Source: a virus
Virus record (IMG/VR): IMGVR_UViG_3300007636_000002
Span: 1 to 28,163 of that record
DNA: 28,163 nt
Direction: 5' to 3' (one strand)
Each line of letters begins with the position of its first letter. The first letter of the stretch is position 1. The notes under the pieces were generated by a model, which saw only the letters and a program-made list of their open reading frames with translations, was not told where the DNA came from and ran no database searches. A program made the translations under genes and the position numbers. This document shows, piece after piece, positions 7,013 to 11,495 of the stretch.

Positions 7013-7477
7013 TTATCTTGCATTCCAGTCTGCTAATGATTGTAAAAACTCTACGCCTGTCATTTCCTCTTTTTCAGGCTCATGATCAATATCGTATTTC
7101 TCAATCAGTTTGTCAGGTTGTCCTACAAAAACTACTTTGTCTTGCCATACATCGTAAATCGATATAAAGACCTCAGATGTGTCGTTTTTAGGGAAGATAG
7201 TATAGATATACTCTTGACTCATATCAACCTCAGAGATAGCTAGAAGTTCAATTCTGTTAGTGTCTTCTAGTATACTTACAAGGTCAATTGCAAATTCACT
7301 TACGTTTTTATCTTTAATAGTTTTACAAACCTTAGCTAAGTCTACGCCTAATCCTGCAGGATAACCATCCCAATGTCTATATATATTGAAAAAAGCTTTT
7401 TCTACGTGATTATGTGCTTGGTCATAAGCCAAACCCTCTTGTCTTGGTATTACTCTTATTAATGCTCGTGTTGCCAT
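7013..7477 (-). CDS. Conserved phage hypothetical protein (YRHWDGYP motif)
   Basis: A 154-aa protein starting MATRALIRVIPRQEG with the conserved phrase FNIYRHWDGYPAGLG (50-64). This N-terminal pattern is recognisable from a family of uncharacterised phage and bacterial proteins. The remainder alternates beta and alpha (EYIYTIFPKND, EVFISIYDVWQDKVVFVGQP). No catalytic motif is evident. Its ATG overlaps the stop of the preceding 50-aa gene as TAATG. It ends just before promoter copy 1. Function unknown; the operon suggests early or middle expression. Confidence 0.85.
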   Translation of the reverse strand: MATRALIRVIPRQEGLAYDQAHNHVEKAFFNIYRHWDGYPAGLGVDLAKVCKTIKDKNVSEFAIDLVSILEDTNRIELLAISEVDMSQEYIYTIFPKNDTSEVFISIYDVWQDKVVFVGQPDKLIEKYDIDHEPEKEEMTGVEFLQSLADWNAR

Positions 7478-7629
7478 TATGTTATAGTTTGTTGATTTAA
7501 AATGTGTAGTATTATATGTCTAGCACTACCTTGTAGCGTCTCTAAGACACCGTTTTCGTTAGCGTATTGTAACGTATAGCTCATTGGTTTGTGTGGCCTA
7601 GGAGGCGGACTATATTTATTACCTGCCAT
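7477..7629 (-). CDS. Hypothetical 50-aa protein
   Basis: MAGNKYSPPPRPHKPMSYTL starts a 50-codon gene with a Pro-rich N-terminus and a more ordered C-terminal half (ETLQGSARHIILHILNQQ). It is linked by TAATG overlaps to both neighbours (53-aa gene upstream, 154-aa gene downstream), which is the main support for it being real. No family recognised. Confidence 0.65.
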   Translation of the reverse strand: MAGNKYSPPPRPHKPMSYTLQYANENGVLETLQGSARHIILHILNQQTIT

Positions 7630-7790
7630 TATTCCGTTAGATTAGATTTAAACCATTCTCTAGCTTCGTCTAAAGTTTCTTTAGGAAATTGATCTCTGTA
7701 TCCATTGTATATATAATTTACTTTCATATCTACGTTAAGTAATTTAATACCGTTGGTTTTGTCTAGTATTTCTATTTGTTCTTCTGTCAT
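7629..7790 (-). CDS. Hypothetical 53-aa protein
   Basis: Begins MTEEQIEILDKTNGIKLLNV and ends DEAREWFKSNLTE. The acidic composition and amphipathic C-terminal helix look protein-like. The stop shares a base with the next ATG, and the start is one base from the preceding stop. Unrecognised; it belongs to the microgene run. Confidence 0.65.
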   Translation of the reverse strand: MTEEQIEILDKTNGIKLLNVDMKVNYIYNGYRDQFPKETLDEAREWFKSNLTE

Positions 7791-7791
7791 G

Positions 7792-7995
7792 TTATGTATT
7801 TGTTTCGTTTAGTAATGCTAAGTGATTCCATATTGTTAACTCTCTGCGTTTAAAAGAGATCTGAGCGTCTATCATTTCTTGAGTATAAGCAAAGTAAGGT
7901 TTTTGTATTGCTAAGTATTCTAAGCTATTTTCTAGTACGTTAATCTTAGCAAAGCATTTGTTTGCTGTTCTGTCTTTAATTTCTGCGTCTGTCAT
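7792..7995 (-). CDS. Hypothetical 67-aa protein
   Basis: MTDAEIKDRTANKCFAKINV starts a mostly helical 67-aa product rich in aromatic residues (YLAIQKPYFAYTQEMIDAQ). It starts 2 nt after the 64-aa gene and is followed after 1 nt by the 53-aa gene. The MT-acidic start resembles several neighbours (MTEE, MTDK). Function unknown. Confidence 0.7.
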   Translation of the reverse strand: MTDAEIKDRTANKCFAKINVLENSLEYLAIQKPYFAYTQEMIDAQISFKRRELTIWNHLALLNETNT

Positions 7996-7997
7996 AA

Positions 7998-8192
7998 TTA
8001 TCCTATATAAGTTAATCCTTTATAATTAAACCAAGACTTGACGCCTGGAGTTTTAACTACCTCGTCGTGCTCATCAATGTCTTCACACGATATATAAGCG
8101 AACGTTGGAGGTAAATCGCCTAGCATATAGCCTTTATAGCTTTTACCATTTAGTTTAATTCTTGTTTTGTTTACTTTTTTAAGTTTATTCAT
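7998..8192 (-). CDS. Hypothetical 64-aa protein
   Basis: I use the ATG giving MNKLKKVNKTRIKLNGKSYK. It overlaps the stop of the upstream 36-aa gene by 8 nt (ATGAATAA), the same junction as ligase to lipoprotein. The frame is open further upstream to 8246, but that extension lies over the 36-aa gene. The product is basic at the N-terminus and beta-rich after it (GYMLGDLPPTFAYISCEDID), possibly a small barrel. Unrecognised. Confidence 0.65.
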   Translation of the reverse strand: MNKLKKVNKTRIKLNGKSYKGYMLGDLPPTFAYISCEDIDEHDEVVKTPGVKSWFNYKGLTYIG

Positions 8193-8295
8193 ATTTACAT
8201 TTTTTACATTTACATGGGATCCACATTGAATACTTGCACATTTCATTATCTTCTGGAGTAACTATCGTAAGCGGGTATTTAATTGTGTATTTCAT
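8185..8295 (-). CDS. 36-aa Cys-rich microprotein, probable zinc knuckle
   Basis: MKYTIKYPLTIVTPEDNEMC begins a 36-codon gene ending IPCKCKKCKYE. Cys28, Cys30 and Cys33 form CxCxxC, with Cys20 as a possible fourth ligand. It overlaps both neighbours by 17 nt (upstream) and 8 nt (downstream). The cysteine cluster and tight tiling support expression. It may be a zinc-binding microprotein; the partner is unknown. Confidence 0.55.
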   Translation of the reverse strand: MKYTIKYPLTIVTPEDNEMCKYSMWIPCKCKKCKYE

Positions 8296-8401
8296 TATTT
8301 TTTCTTGAGTATTTCTTTTTATTCTTATAGACGTTAGGTCTTGTTGCTTGCCATATTTTTATAAGAGCTTCTTTGCTAAGTTTTGGGGACTTTGTTTTCA
8401 T
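8279..8401 (-). CDS. Hypothetical 40-aa basic protein
   Basis: MKTKSPKLSKEALIKIWQAT, continuing RPNVYKNKKKYSRKNNEIHN, is a very basic 40-aa product, probably one helix plus a Lys/Arg tail able to contact nucleic acid. It is the first gene after promoter copy 2, 8 nt from GGATAATA. The end overlaps the 36-aa gene by 17 nt. Confidence 0.65.
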   Translation of the reverse strand: MKTKSPKLSKEALIKIWQATRPNVYKNKKKYSRKNNEIHN

Positions 8402-8409
8402 ATCACTTA

Positions 8410-8442
8410 TATTATCCATTAACAGTCGTATTTACTTTGTAA
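8410..8442 (-). promoter_or_regulatory. Repeated promoter-like element, copy 2
   Basis: Minus strand: TTACAAAGTAAATACGA, spacer CTGTTAAT (8 nt), GGATAATA. The stop codon of the upstream 74-aa gene (ACA AAG TAA) lies inside the first box. The next ATG is 8 nt downstream, giving a leaderless or nearly leaderless transcript if GGATAATA is the -10 element. Confidence 0.75.
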
Positions 8443-8656
8443 ATAGTTCTCTGTTCTTAGTGTTATTGAATACCCATAAGTTGCCTTTTGAATGAGTTCT
8501 ACGTGTTCTAGATTTGATTCTATCAACTTCCATAGACTGTTCAAACTCTTTTTGTGTAAAGCCTTGACAGTGATTGCCTTGACGTTCTTTATTCCACTGA
8601 ATTACTTTAATTCTTTTCTGTTCTGCCATATATTGTTTAAGTTCTGTCATTGTCAT
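8432..8656 (-). CDS. Hypothetical 74-aa basic protein
   Basis: MTMTELKQYMAEQKRIKVIQ starts a polar, strongly basic protein (RIKSRTRRTHSKGNLWVFNN). Two candidate ATGs lie two codons apart. The C-terminus ...NRELFTK is dictated by promoter copy 2, whose first box supplies the codons for Thr-Lys-stop. It may bind nucleic acid; no family recognised. Confidence 0.65.
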   Translation of the reverse strand: MTMTELKQYMAEQKRIKVIQWNKERQGNHCQGFTQKEFEQSMEVDRIKSRTRRTHSKGNLWVFNNTKNRELFTK

Positions 8657-8659
8657 AAT

Positions 8660-8761
8660 CTAATTGTTTAAAAGTTCGTACTGTTGTTGCTGTAAATATT
8701 GTTGATGTTGTTGCTCTAACTGTATATTATACTGTGCTATTATATCTCTATTCCTTTTCAT
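8660..8761 (-). CDS. Hypothetical 33-aa Gln-rich microprotein
   Basis: MKRNRDIIAQYNIQLEQQHQ, continuing QYLQQQQYELLNN, contains ten Gln residues and is likely one amphipathic helix. It overlaps the upstream 113-aa gene by 14 nt and ends 3 nt before the next gene. Without it, 8657-8747 would be empty. Function unknown. Confidence 0.5.
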   Translation of the reverse strand: MKRNRDIIAQYNIQLEQQHQQYLQQQQYELLNN

Positions 8762-9089
8762 TAGTAAATGCTTCAAATGATTCTTCATCCATTTTGCTTT
8801 CAAGGTAGTCTAGCATATCGTATTCGTCAAACCAGTCTTCTATATCAAAACACATAACACTTACTGTTTGATTTCTTGGAAAAGCATTTTTAATTTCACT
8901 CATAATTGTATCAAAATCAGGTTTGTAGTAGTATACTTCAGCGAATGGAAGATTTTGAACATCTTGTGTTACATAGAATAGCTCGTAGCCATCAGCTGTG
9001 CTTAGTTCGCCGATTTCTATATCTGCATGCGAAGGTGTGTGAATGAAGTTAATATTTGCTTCTTCTTGAAATTTTTCTAATGTTGTCAT
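8748..9089 (-). CDS. Hypothetical 113-aa acidic protein
   Basis: MTTLEKFQEEANINFIHTPS begins a very acidic protein with a dense Asp/Glu C-terminal half (MCFDIEDWFDEYDMLDYLES). The overall charge and small size resemble DNA-mimic or host-inhibitor proteins of phage early regions, but that is only a suggestion. The ATG follows AGGATAAT, formed by the Gly-stop codons of the preceding gene; the AGGA may act as a rare Shine-Dalgarno-like site. Not recognised. Confidence 0.7.
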   Translation of the reverse strand: MTTLEKFQEEANINFIHTPSHADIEIGELSTADGYELFYVTQDVQNLPFAEVYYYKPDFDTIMSEIKNAFPRNQTVSVMCFDIEDWFDEYDMLDYLESKMDEESFEAFTNEKE

Positions 9090-9090
9090 A

Positions 9091-9198
9091 TTATCCTAGT
9101 TTTAGTATTGTATTATTGAACTGATCTTCGGTTATTTCGCCTGCTAAAAACAGATGAATTAGTTCTTGTGTTAAATTTACTTTGTCATGTATTGTCAT
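9091..9198 (-). CDS. Hypothetical 35-aa microprotein
   Basis: MTIHDKVNLTQELIHLFLAG, continuing EITEDQFNNTILKLG, reads as two short helices with a turn (LAGEITEDQF), an EF- or bundle-like helical pair. It is the first gene behind promoter copy 3, with a 16-nt leader. Its final Gly-stop (GGATAA) lies just upstream of the 113-aa gene start. Confidence 0.6.
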   Translation of the reverse strand: MTIHDKVNLTQELIHLFLAGEITEDQFNNTILKLG

Positions 9199-9211
9199 AT
9201 TGTTTTCTTTA

Positions 9212-9301
9212 CTATATTATCCGTCTGTGTTCGTATTTACTTTGTAATTTGTCAAGTATTTTATTACCTGCTTTTAATGATATTTCTTTATTTAGTATCA
9301 T
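9212..9301 (-). CDS. Hypothetical 29-aa microprotein reading through promoter copy 3
   Basis: MILNKEISLKAGNKILDKLQ, continuing SKYEHRRII. The last 11 codons are the promoter element itself, and the stop (TAG) comes just after GGATAATA. The start is one base past the stop of the 58-aa gene. Either a real microprotein whose end was shaped by the promoter, or a chance frame. The tight junction favours the first. Confidence 0.4.
   Translation of the reverse strand: MILNKEISLKAGNKILDKLQSKYEHRRII
9215..9247 (-). promoter_or_regulatory. Repeated promoter-like element, copy 3
   Basis: Minus strand: TTACAAAGTAAATACGA, spacer ACACAGAC (8 nt), GGATAATA, then a 16-nt A-rich leader to the ATG at 9198. 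The whole element lies within the 29-aa frame. Confidence 0.75.
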
Positions 9302-9302
9302 T

Positions 9303-9479
9303 CTAAATATTAGTTTTCTCAATGTTTTTTATTTTCTTTAGCTCTTTTTCTACTGCGGTTCGAGACATTTTACCTTCCATTTGTTTTAGTATTAGACTTG
9401 TTACGTCTACGCCATTATATATTGCTTGCATATTTTTTTTTATTATTGAGCCTGTAATCCAGACTTCGTTATCATTCAT
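9303..9479 (-). CDS. Hypothetical 58-aa protein
   Basis: MNDNEVWITGSIIKKNMQAI starts a 58-aa product with a long basic helix at the C-terminus (RTAVEKELKKIKNIEK). Its ATG shares a base with the stop of the 20-aa frame upstream (TAATG). Good protein-like amphipathicity; no family recognised. Confidence 0.65.
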   Translation of the reverse strand: MNDNEVWITGSIIKKNMQAIYNGVDVTSLILKQMEGKMSRTAVEKELKKIKNIEKTNI

Positions 9480-9541
9480 TATCTTAATTTTTGTTTGTTA
9501 AATATTGTACTAAAGTTTCTTCTGTATCTTTTGTCTATCAT
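9479..9541 (-). CDS. Possible 20-aa microprotein
   Basis: MIDKRYRRNFSTIFNKQKLR is a basic 20-residue frame filling the gap between the 111-aa gene (stop at 9543) and the 58-aa gene, with a TAATG overlap at its end. It may serve translational coupling more than a protein function. Confidence 0.4.
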   Translation of the reverse strand: MIDKRYRRNFSTIFNKQKLR

Positions 9542-9542
9542 A

Positions 9543-9878
9543 TTATGCTTCTTGTAATTCTGTTTCCATTTGCTCCCAGTTTGGTGTGTCGACGTGATCC
9601 ATCAAGTAGTCATGCAGACAAGCGTATGCAGCTTGGTGTATATTATTTGGTCTGCCGTATAAGTCGTGGTCTTCGTAGTGGTATTCACTATTGTTAATTA
9701 GCATTAATTCGCAATCTCTAGTGTATATTACTGCATTGTCAAGATATTCGTGGAAGTAAGTGTAAAATTCATCTTGATCGTTTATTTCACCTTGATGAAA
9801 AGCTAGCCATACTTCATCTCTAAAGTTTTCGTGTAAGTTTAGTAGTTCGTTGTTTTCTAATTTTAAGTATAAATCCAT
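9543..9878 (-). CDS. Hypothetical 111-aa acidic protein
   Basis: MDLYLKLENNELLNLHENFR begins a strongly acidic protein rich in Tyr, His and Asp (NDQDEFYTYFHEYLDNAVIY; SEYHYEDHDLY). Like the 113-aa neighbour, this suggests a host-interacting or DNA-mimic protein, without proof. It is the first gene after promoter copy 4, with a 17-nt A/T leader. Not recognised. Confidence 0.7.
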   Translation of the reverse strand: MDLYLKLENNELLNLHENFRDEVWLAFHQGEINDQDEFYTYFHEYLDNAVIYTRDCELMLINNSEYHYEDHDLYGRPNNIHQAAYACLHDYLMDHVDTPNWEQMETELQEA

Positions 9879-9895
9879 ATTTTATTTGTTTATTA

Positions 9896-9928
9896 TATTA
9901 TCCGATTGTATTCGTATTTACTTTGTGA
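9896..9928 (-). promoter_or_regulatory. Repeated promoter-like element, copy 4
   Basis: Minus strand: TCACAAAGTAAATACGA (one change from consensus), spacer ATACAATC (8 nt), GGATAATA. The upstream 76-aa gene stops inside the first box (ACA AAG TAA). Leader of 17 nt to the 111-aa gene. Confidence 0.75.
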
Positions 9929-10148
9929 GTATGTGAGCAAAAAACTCTGATCTTACTACATCTGTACTCGTCCATTCATTAAATGGATTGAATGATTCTA
10001 AGTAGAAATTAAATAGATCTTCCTCGTTTCCTTCTAGTACTAACGTATCTAATCCGTCAACGCTCGCATACGCAACTAGTTTTACTTTGCGATCATATAA
10101 TTGCTCTAATGTGTTCTGTAAGTCTACAGTATCTATTTCTATTTGCAT
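9918..10148 (-). CDS. Hypothetical 76-aa acidic protein
   Basis: MQIEIDTVDLQNTLEQLYDR starts a small acidic alpha/beta product (KLVAYASVDGLDTLVLEG, then NEEDLFNFYLESFNPFNEW). It ends ...FFAHILTK, with the Thr-Lys-stop codons coming from promoter copy 4. Its start overlaps the 39-aa gene by 10 nt. Unrecognised. Confidence 0.7.
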   Translation of the reverse strand: MQIEIDTVDLQNTLEQLYDRKVKLVAYASVDGLDTLVLEGNEEDLFNFYLESFNPFNEWTSTDVVRSEFFAHILTK

Positions 10149-10258
10149 AATAATGTTTTTAATTCGTTTTTTAATTGTATAAGTTGTATTCTACTAGTTA
10201 AGCAAAATCTACTACGTGTAGATAAATAACCTATGCGTTTTCTGTATTCTTTTTCCAT
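10139..10258 (-). CDS. Hypothetical 39-aa basic protein
   Basis: MEKEYRKRIGYLSTRSRFCL, continuing TSRIQLIQLKNELKTLLCK, is basic and probably helical with two Cys. It overlaps the 42-aa gene upstream by 28 nt and the 76-aa gene downstream by 10 nt. The overlaps make either boundary uncertain, but no better frame covers 10149-10230. Confidence 0.5.
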   Translation of the reverse strand: MEKEYRKRIGYLSTRSRFCLTSRIQLIQLKNELKTLLCK

Positions 10259-10359
10259 ATCTTTATTTCTTTTAAGCATTCAGTTAAGCTAATTTCATTA
10301 AGGTTATAGCCTTTTTTAGCTAAGTATATTTCAAATTTCTTATCGTATATGTTATTCAT
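10231..10359 (-). CDS. Hypothetical 42-aa protein
   Basis: MNNIYDKKFEIYLAKKGYNL, continuing NEISLTECLKEIKIWKKNTE, looks like a small helical protein with a charged surface. The ATG follows the TAG of the 54-aa gene after one base. Unrecognised. Confidence 0.6.
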   Translation of the reverse strand: MNNIYDKKFEIYLAKKGYNLNEISLTECLKEIKIWKKNTENA

Positions 10360-10360
10360 A

Positions 10361-10525
10361 CTAGTAAAAGTCTTGTCTAATCCAGTTGTTGATAATTCTG
10401 CTAACTTTTAAGCGATCGCTTCTATCTAAAGCTATAAAATCTTTATCGCCTGACCAACCATTGTTGAGGTTAGTTTTGTCTTCGTAGATTTTACACGCTA
10501 CGTCGTGATAATTTAATGTATTCAT
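10361..10525 (-). CDS. Hypothetical 54-aa protein
   Basis: MNTLNYHDVACKIYEDKTNL, continuing with NNGWSGDKDFIALDRSDRLK, then VSRIINNWIRQDFY. It is well formed, with Trp residues and an amphipathic C-terminal helix. It is the first confident gene after promoter copy 5, but 105 nt away, with the tRNA-like element in the leader. Function unknown. Confidence 0.65.
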   Translation of the reverse strand: MNTLNYHDVACKIYEDKTNLNNGWSGDKDFIALDRSDRLKVSRIINNWIRQDFY

Positions 10526-10640
10526 AATTTAATTTTTTAGTTGCGTAGCGAGAATCGAACTCGCATAAACCATTTACGCAGTCATTAGTTAATATTTTAG
10601 AGGCAACTAATTCTATAAAACTCTTTATTCTATTATCCAT
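10491..10640 (-). CDS. Alternative 49-aa frame over the tRNA-like element
   Basis: A 49-codon frame, MDNRIKSFIELVASKILTND onward, starts inside promoter copy 5 (its ATG overlaps the G of GGATAATA) and runs through the tRNA-like element into the 54-aa gene. If GGATAATA is a -10 box, this ATG would not be transcribed from copy 5. It could still be read from promoters 6 and 7 upstream. I rank it below the RNA-structure reading. Confidence 0.3.
   Translation of the reverse strand: MDNRIKSFIELVASKILTNDCVNGLCEFDSRYATKKLNYEYIKLSRRSV
10539..10608 (-). ncRNA. tRNA-like element (T-arm and acceptor), degenerate tRNA or attP candidate
   Basis: On the minus strand a perfect T-arm is visible at 10564-10548: stem GCGAG, loop TTCGATT (matching the TTCRANN tRNA consensus), stem CTCGC. 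It is followed by TACGCAACT. A 70-nt span closes with AGTTGC pairing GCAACT, near tRNA length. An alternative 6-bp stem TGCGTA/TACGCA closes tightly around the T-arm with a 10-nt bulge. No convincing anticodon stem or D-arm with GG is present, so it is not a standard tRNA. Options: a decayed tRNA, a structured leader of the 54-aa gene, or a copy of a host tRNA 3' end used as attachment site. Confidence 0.4.
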
Positions 10641-10663
10641 TAAGGATCGTATTTACTTTGTAT
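10631..10663 (-). promoter_or_regulatory. Repeated promoter-like element, copy 5
   Basis: Minus strand: ATACAAAGTAAATACGA (first base varies), spacer TCCTTAAT (8 nt), GGATAATA. The 43-aa gene upstream stops inside it (ACA AAG TAA). It precedes the tRNA-like element and then the 54-aa gene. Confidence 0.75.
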
Positions 10664-10784
10664 CGTCTAGTAGTAATTTTATTACTGCTTGCTTATCATG
10701 TTGATCACATGTGTCATAACCGAACTCGCCGAAGTGTACTTGTGCTAACCGATCCATTTCGTTGATAAATTGTAGTGCATTCAT
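10653..10784 (-). CDS. Hypothetical 43-aa protein
   Basis: MNALQFINEMDRLAQVHFGE, continuing FGYDTCDQHDKQAVIKLLLD, then DTK. Two helices around a His/Asp-rich centre are likely. The last two codons and stop (ACA AAG TAA) are part of promoter copy 5. Leader of 19 nt from promoter copy 6. Unrecognised. Confidence 0.65.
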   Translation of the reverse strand: MNALQFINEMDRLAQVHFGEFGYDTCDQHDKQAVIKLLLDDTK

Positions 10785-10803
10785 AGTTTTTATTTGTTTA
10801 TAT

Positions 10804-10836
10804 TATTATCCATTTACTGTCGTACTTACTTTGTAA
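10804..10836 (-). promoter_or_regulatory. Repeated promoter-like element, copy 6
   Basis: Minus strand: TTACAAAGTAAGTACGA (one change), spacer CAGTAAAT (8 nt), GGATAATA, 19-nt A-rich leader to the 43-aa gene. The upstream 58-aa gene reads through almost the whole element and stops at its GGA-TAA. Confidence 0.75.
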
Positions 10837-10982
10837 AGCCATTCTTCTATAGTTTCATTGTAAAGCATTTCTATCTTACTAGCTTTCATTATAACTATTT
10901 CTTTAGCTATCTGCTTTTCGCTACCGTAATAGCTTTCGTTCATTTTCGCTAATTCTAGCTTAGCTAAGTTTTGTACAGTCAT
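10806..10982 (-). CDS. Hypothetical 58-aa protein, first leftward gene
   Basis: MTVQNLAKLELAKMNESYYG, continuing SEKQIAKEIVIMKASKIEML, is a helical charged protein. The C-terminal 11 residues (YKVSTTVNG at the end) are encoded by promoter copy 6, with stop GGA-TAA in the GGATAATA box. It is the first gene of the leftward block, with a 45-nt leader from copy 7 that contains a hairpin. Confidence 0.65.
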   Translation of the reverse strand: MTVQNLAKLELAKMNESYYGSEKQIAKEIVIMKASKIEMLYNETIEEWLYKVSTTVNG

Positions 10983-10997
10983 TGTAGTGATATTAGG

Positions 10998-11023
10998 CGT
11001 AAGAGCTTCGTTGCTTGCTTACG
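10998..11023 (-). promoter_or_regulatory. Hairpin in leader of first leftward gene
   Basis: Minus-strand CGTAAG pairs with CTTACG across 14 nt that can also pair AGC with GCT. It lies just after promoter copy 7, near the expected RNA 5' end, where it could stabilise the transcript. No U-tract follows, so a terminator is unlikely. Confidence 0.4.
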
Positions 11024-11027
11024 TATA

Positions 11028-11060
11028 TATTATCCAGCTAGCATCGTATTTAGTTTGTAA
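11028..11060 (-). promoter_or_regulatory. Repeated promoter-like element, copy 7
   Basis: Minus strand: TTACAAACTAAATACGA, spacer TGCTAGCT (8 nt), GGATAATA. It is the outermost copy, at the edge of the non-coding divergence region, and would open the leftward block. Confidence 0.75.
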
Positions 11061-11090
11061 AAAGGTGTAGTATAATTTAATAGACAGGAA

Positions 11091-11240
11091 AGTATAGATA
11101 GTATACCGCAGTGACACTATGTCATGACGGATTGTCATATGATATACTATAGATATATATAATAGTAATGTAGTATAGTATAGATATAACTAATAGTAGT
11201 AGTATAAAGTAATCTTATAGTATATATAGTAGTATAGATA
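11091..11240 (+). repeat. AGTATAGATA iterons (three exact copies)
   Basis: Exact decamers start at 11091, 11177 and 11231, with related strings between (ACTATAGATATATA near 11146, TAGTAGTATAAAG near 11198). Irregular spacing (86 and 54 nt) and low complexity weaken the case for true iterons; they could reflect slippage in AT-rich DNA. Confidence 0.4.
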
Positions 11241-11417
11241 GAACTTATGACTAAGAAACCCTGAATATATAGGGGGTATCGGAGGAAAAAGCCGAAAGTT
11301 ATGGCAAAAAACCCAAAAAAAGAGGGGCCGTGGGGTAAATGAAAATCATTCTGTAACTGGCTGGTAGTGAAGCATATAGAGGTATAGTACTTTACTTCCC
11401 TATAATAGCATAAAACA

Positions 11418-11461
11418 GTGACAGTAGCCTATTAAGGTTACTAGTAAGGGGCTATTGTCAC
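11418..11461. promoter_or_regulatory. 12-bp inverted repeat with 20-nt loop
   Basis: GTGACAGTAGCC (11418-11429) pairs with GGCTATTGTCAC (11450-11461), with one G-T pair. The loop contains the palindrome TTACTAGTAA. It lies about 100 nt before the first rightward gene. There is no T-tract on either side, so an operator, an origin hairpin or an RNA-leader element fits better than an intrinsic terminator. Confidence 0.5.
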
Positions 11462-11478
11462 ACCCCTATGGTTATTAT

Positions 11479-11495
11479 TCGTACTAAGTTTGTAA
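11479..11495. promoter_or_regulatory. Partial copy of the repeated box; possible rightward -7 element
   Basis: On the minus strand TTACAAACTTAGTACGA matches the first box of the seven-copy element at 15 of 17 positions (counting the G/C variant), but no GGATAATA stands 8 nt away. On the plus strand the same bases contain TAAGTTTG, an exact match to the Bacteroidota TAnnTTTG -7 consensus, 68 nt before the first rightward ATG. A TTG stands 27 nt upstream, further than the usual 19-21, so the promoter call is weak. Confidence 0.35.

Noticed and set aside
10539-10608. A standard functional tRNA gene
   Set aside because: No 5-bp anticodon stem with a 7-nt loop and no D-loop GG; two mismatches in the acceptor stem.
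6980-11060. The seven-copy element read on the plus strand as Bacteroidota promoters (TTACTTTG resembling TAnnTTTG)
   Set aside because: It would drive RNA antisense to every gene, has one mismatch in the key TA, and lacks a -33 TTG at proper spacing. Minus-strand reading fits all neighbouring genes.
11258-11277. ACCCT/AGGG hairpin as an intrinsic terminator
   Set aside because: Only 4 bp pair reliably and no T-tract follows on either strand.
11301-11342. 13-aa frame MAKNPKKEGPWGK as a gene
   Set aside because: Too short, the GGAGG lies 15 nt upstream (too far), and no neighbour junction supports it. Kept only as part of a finding.
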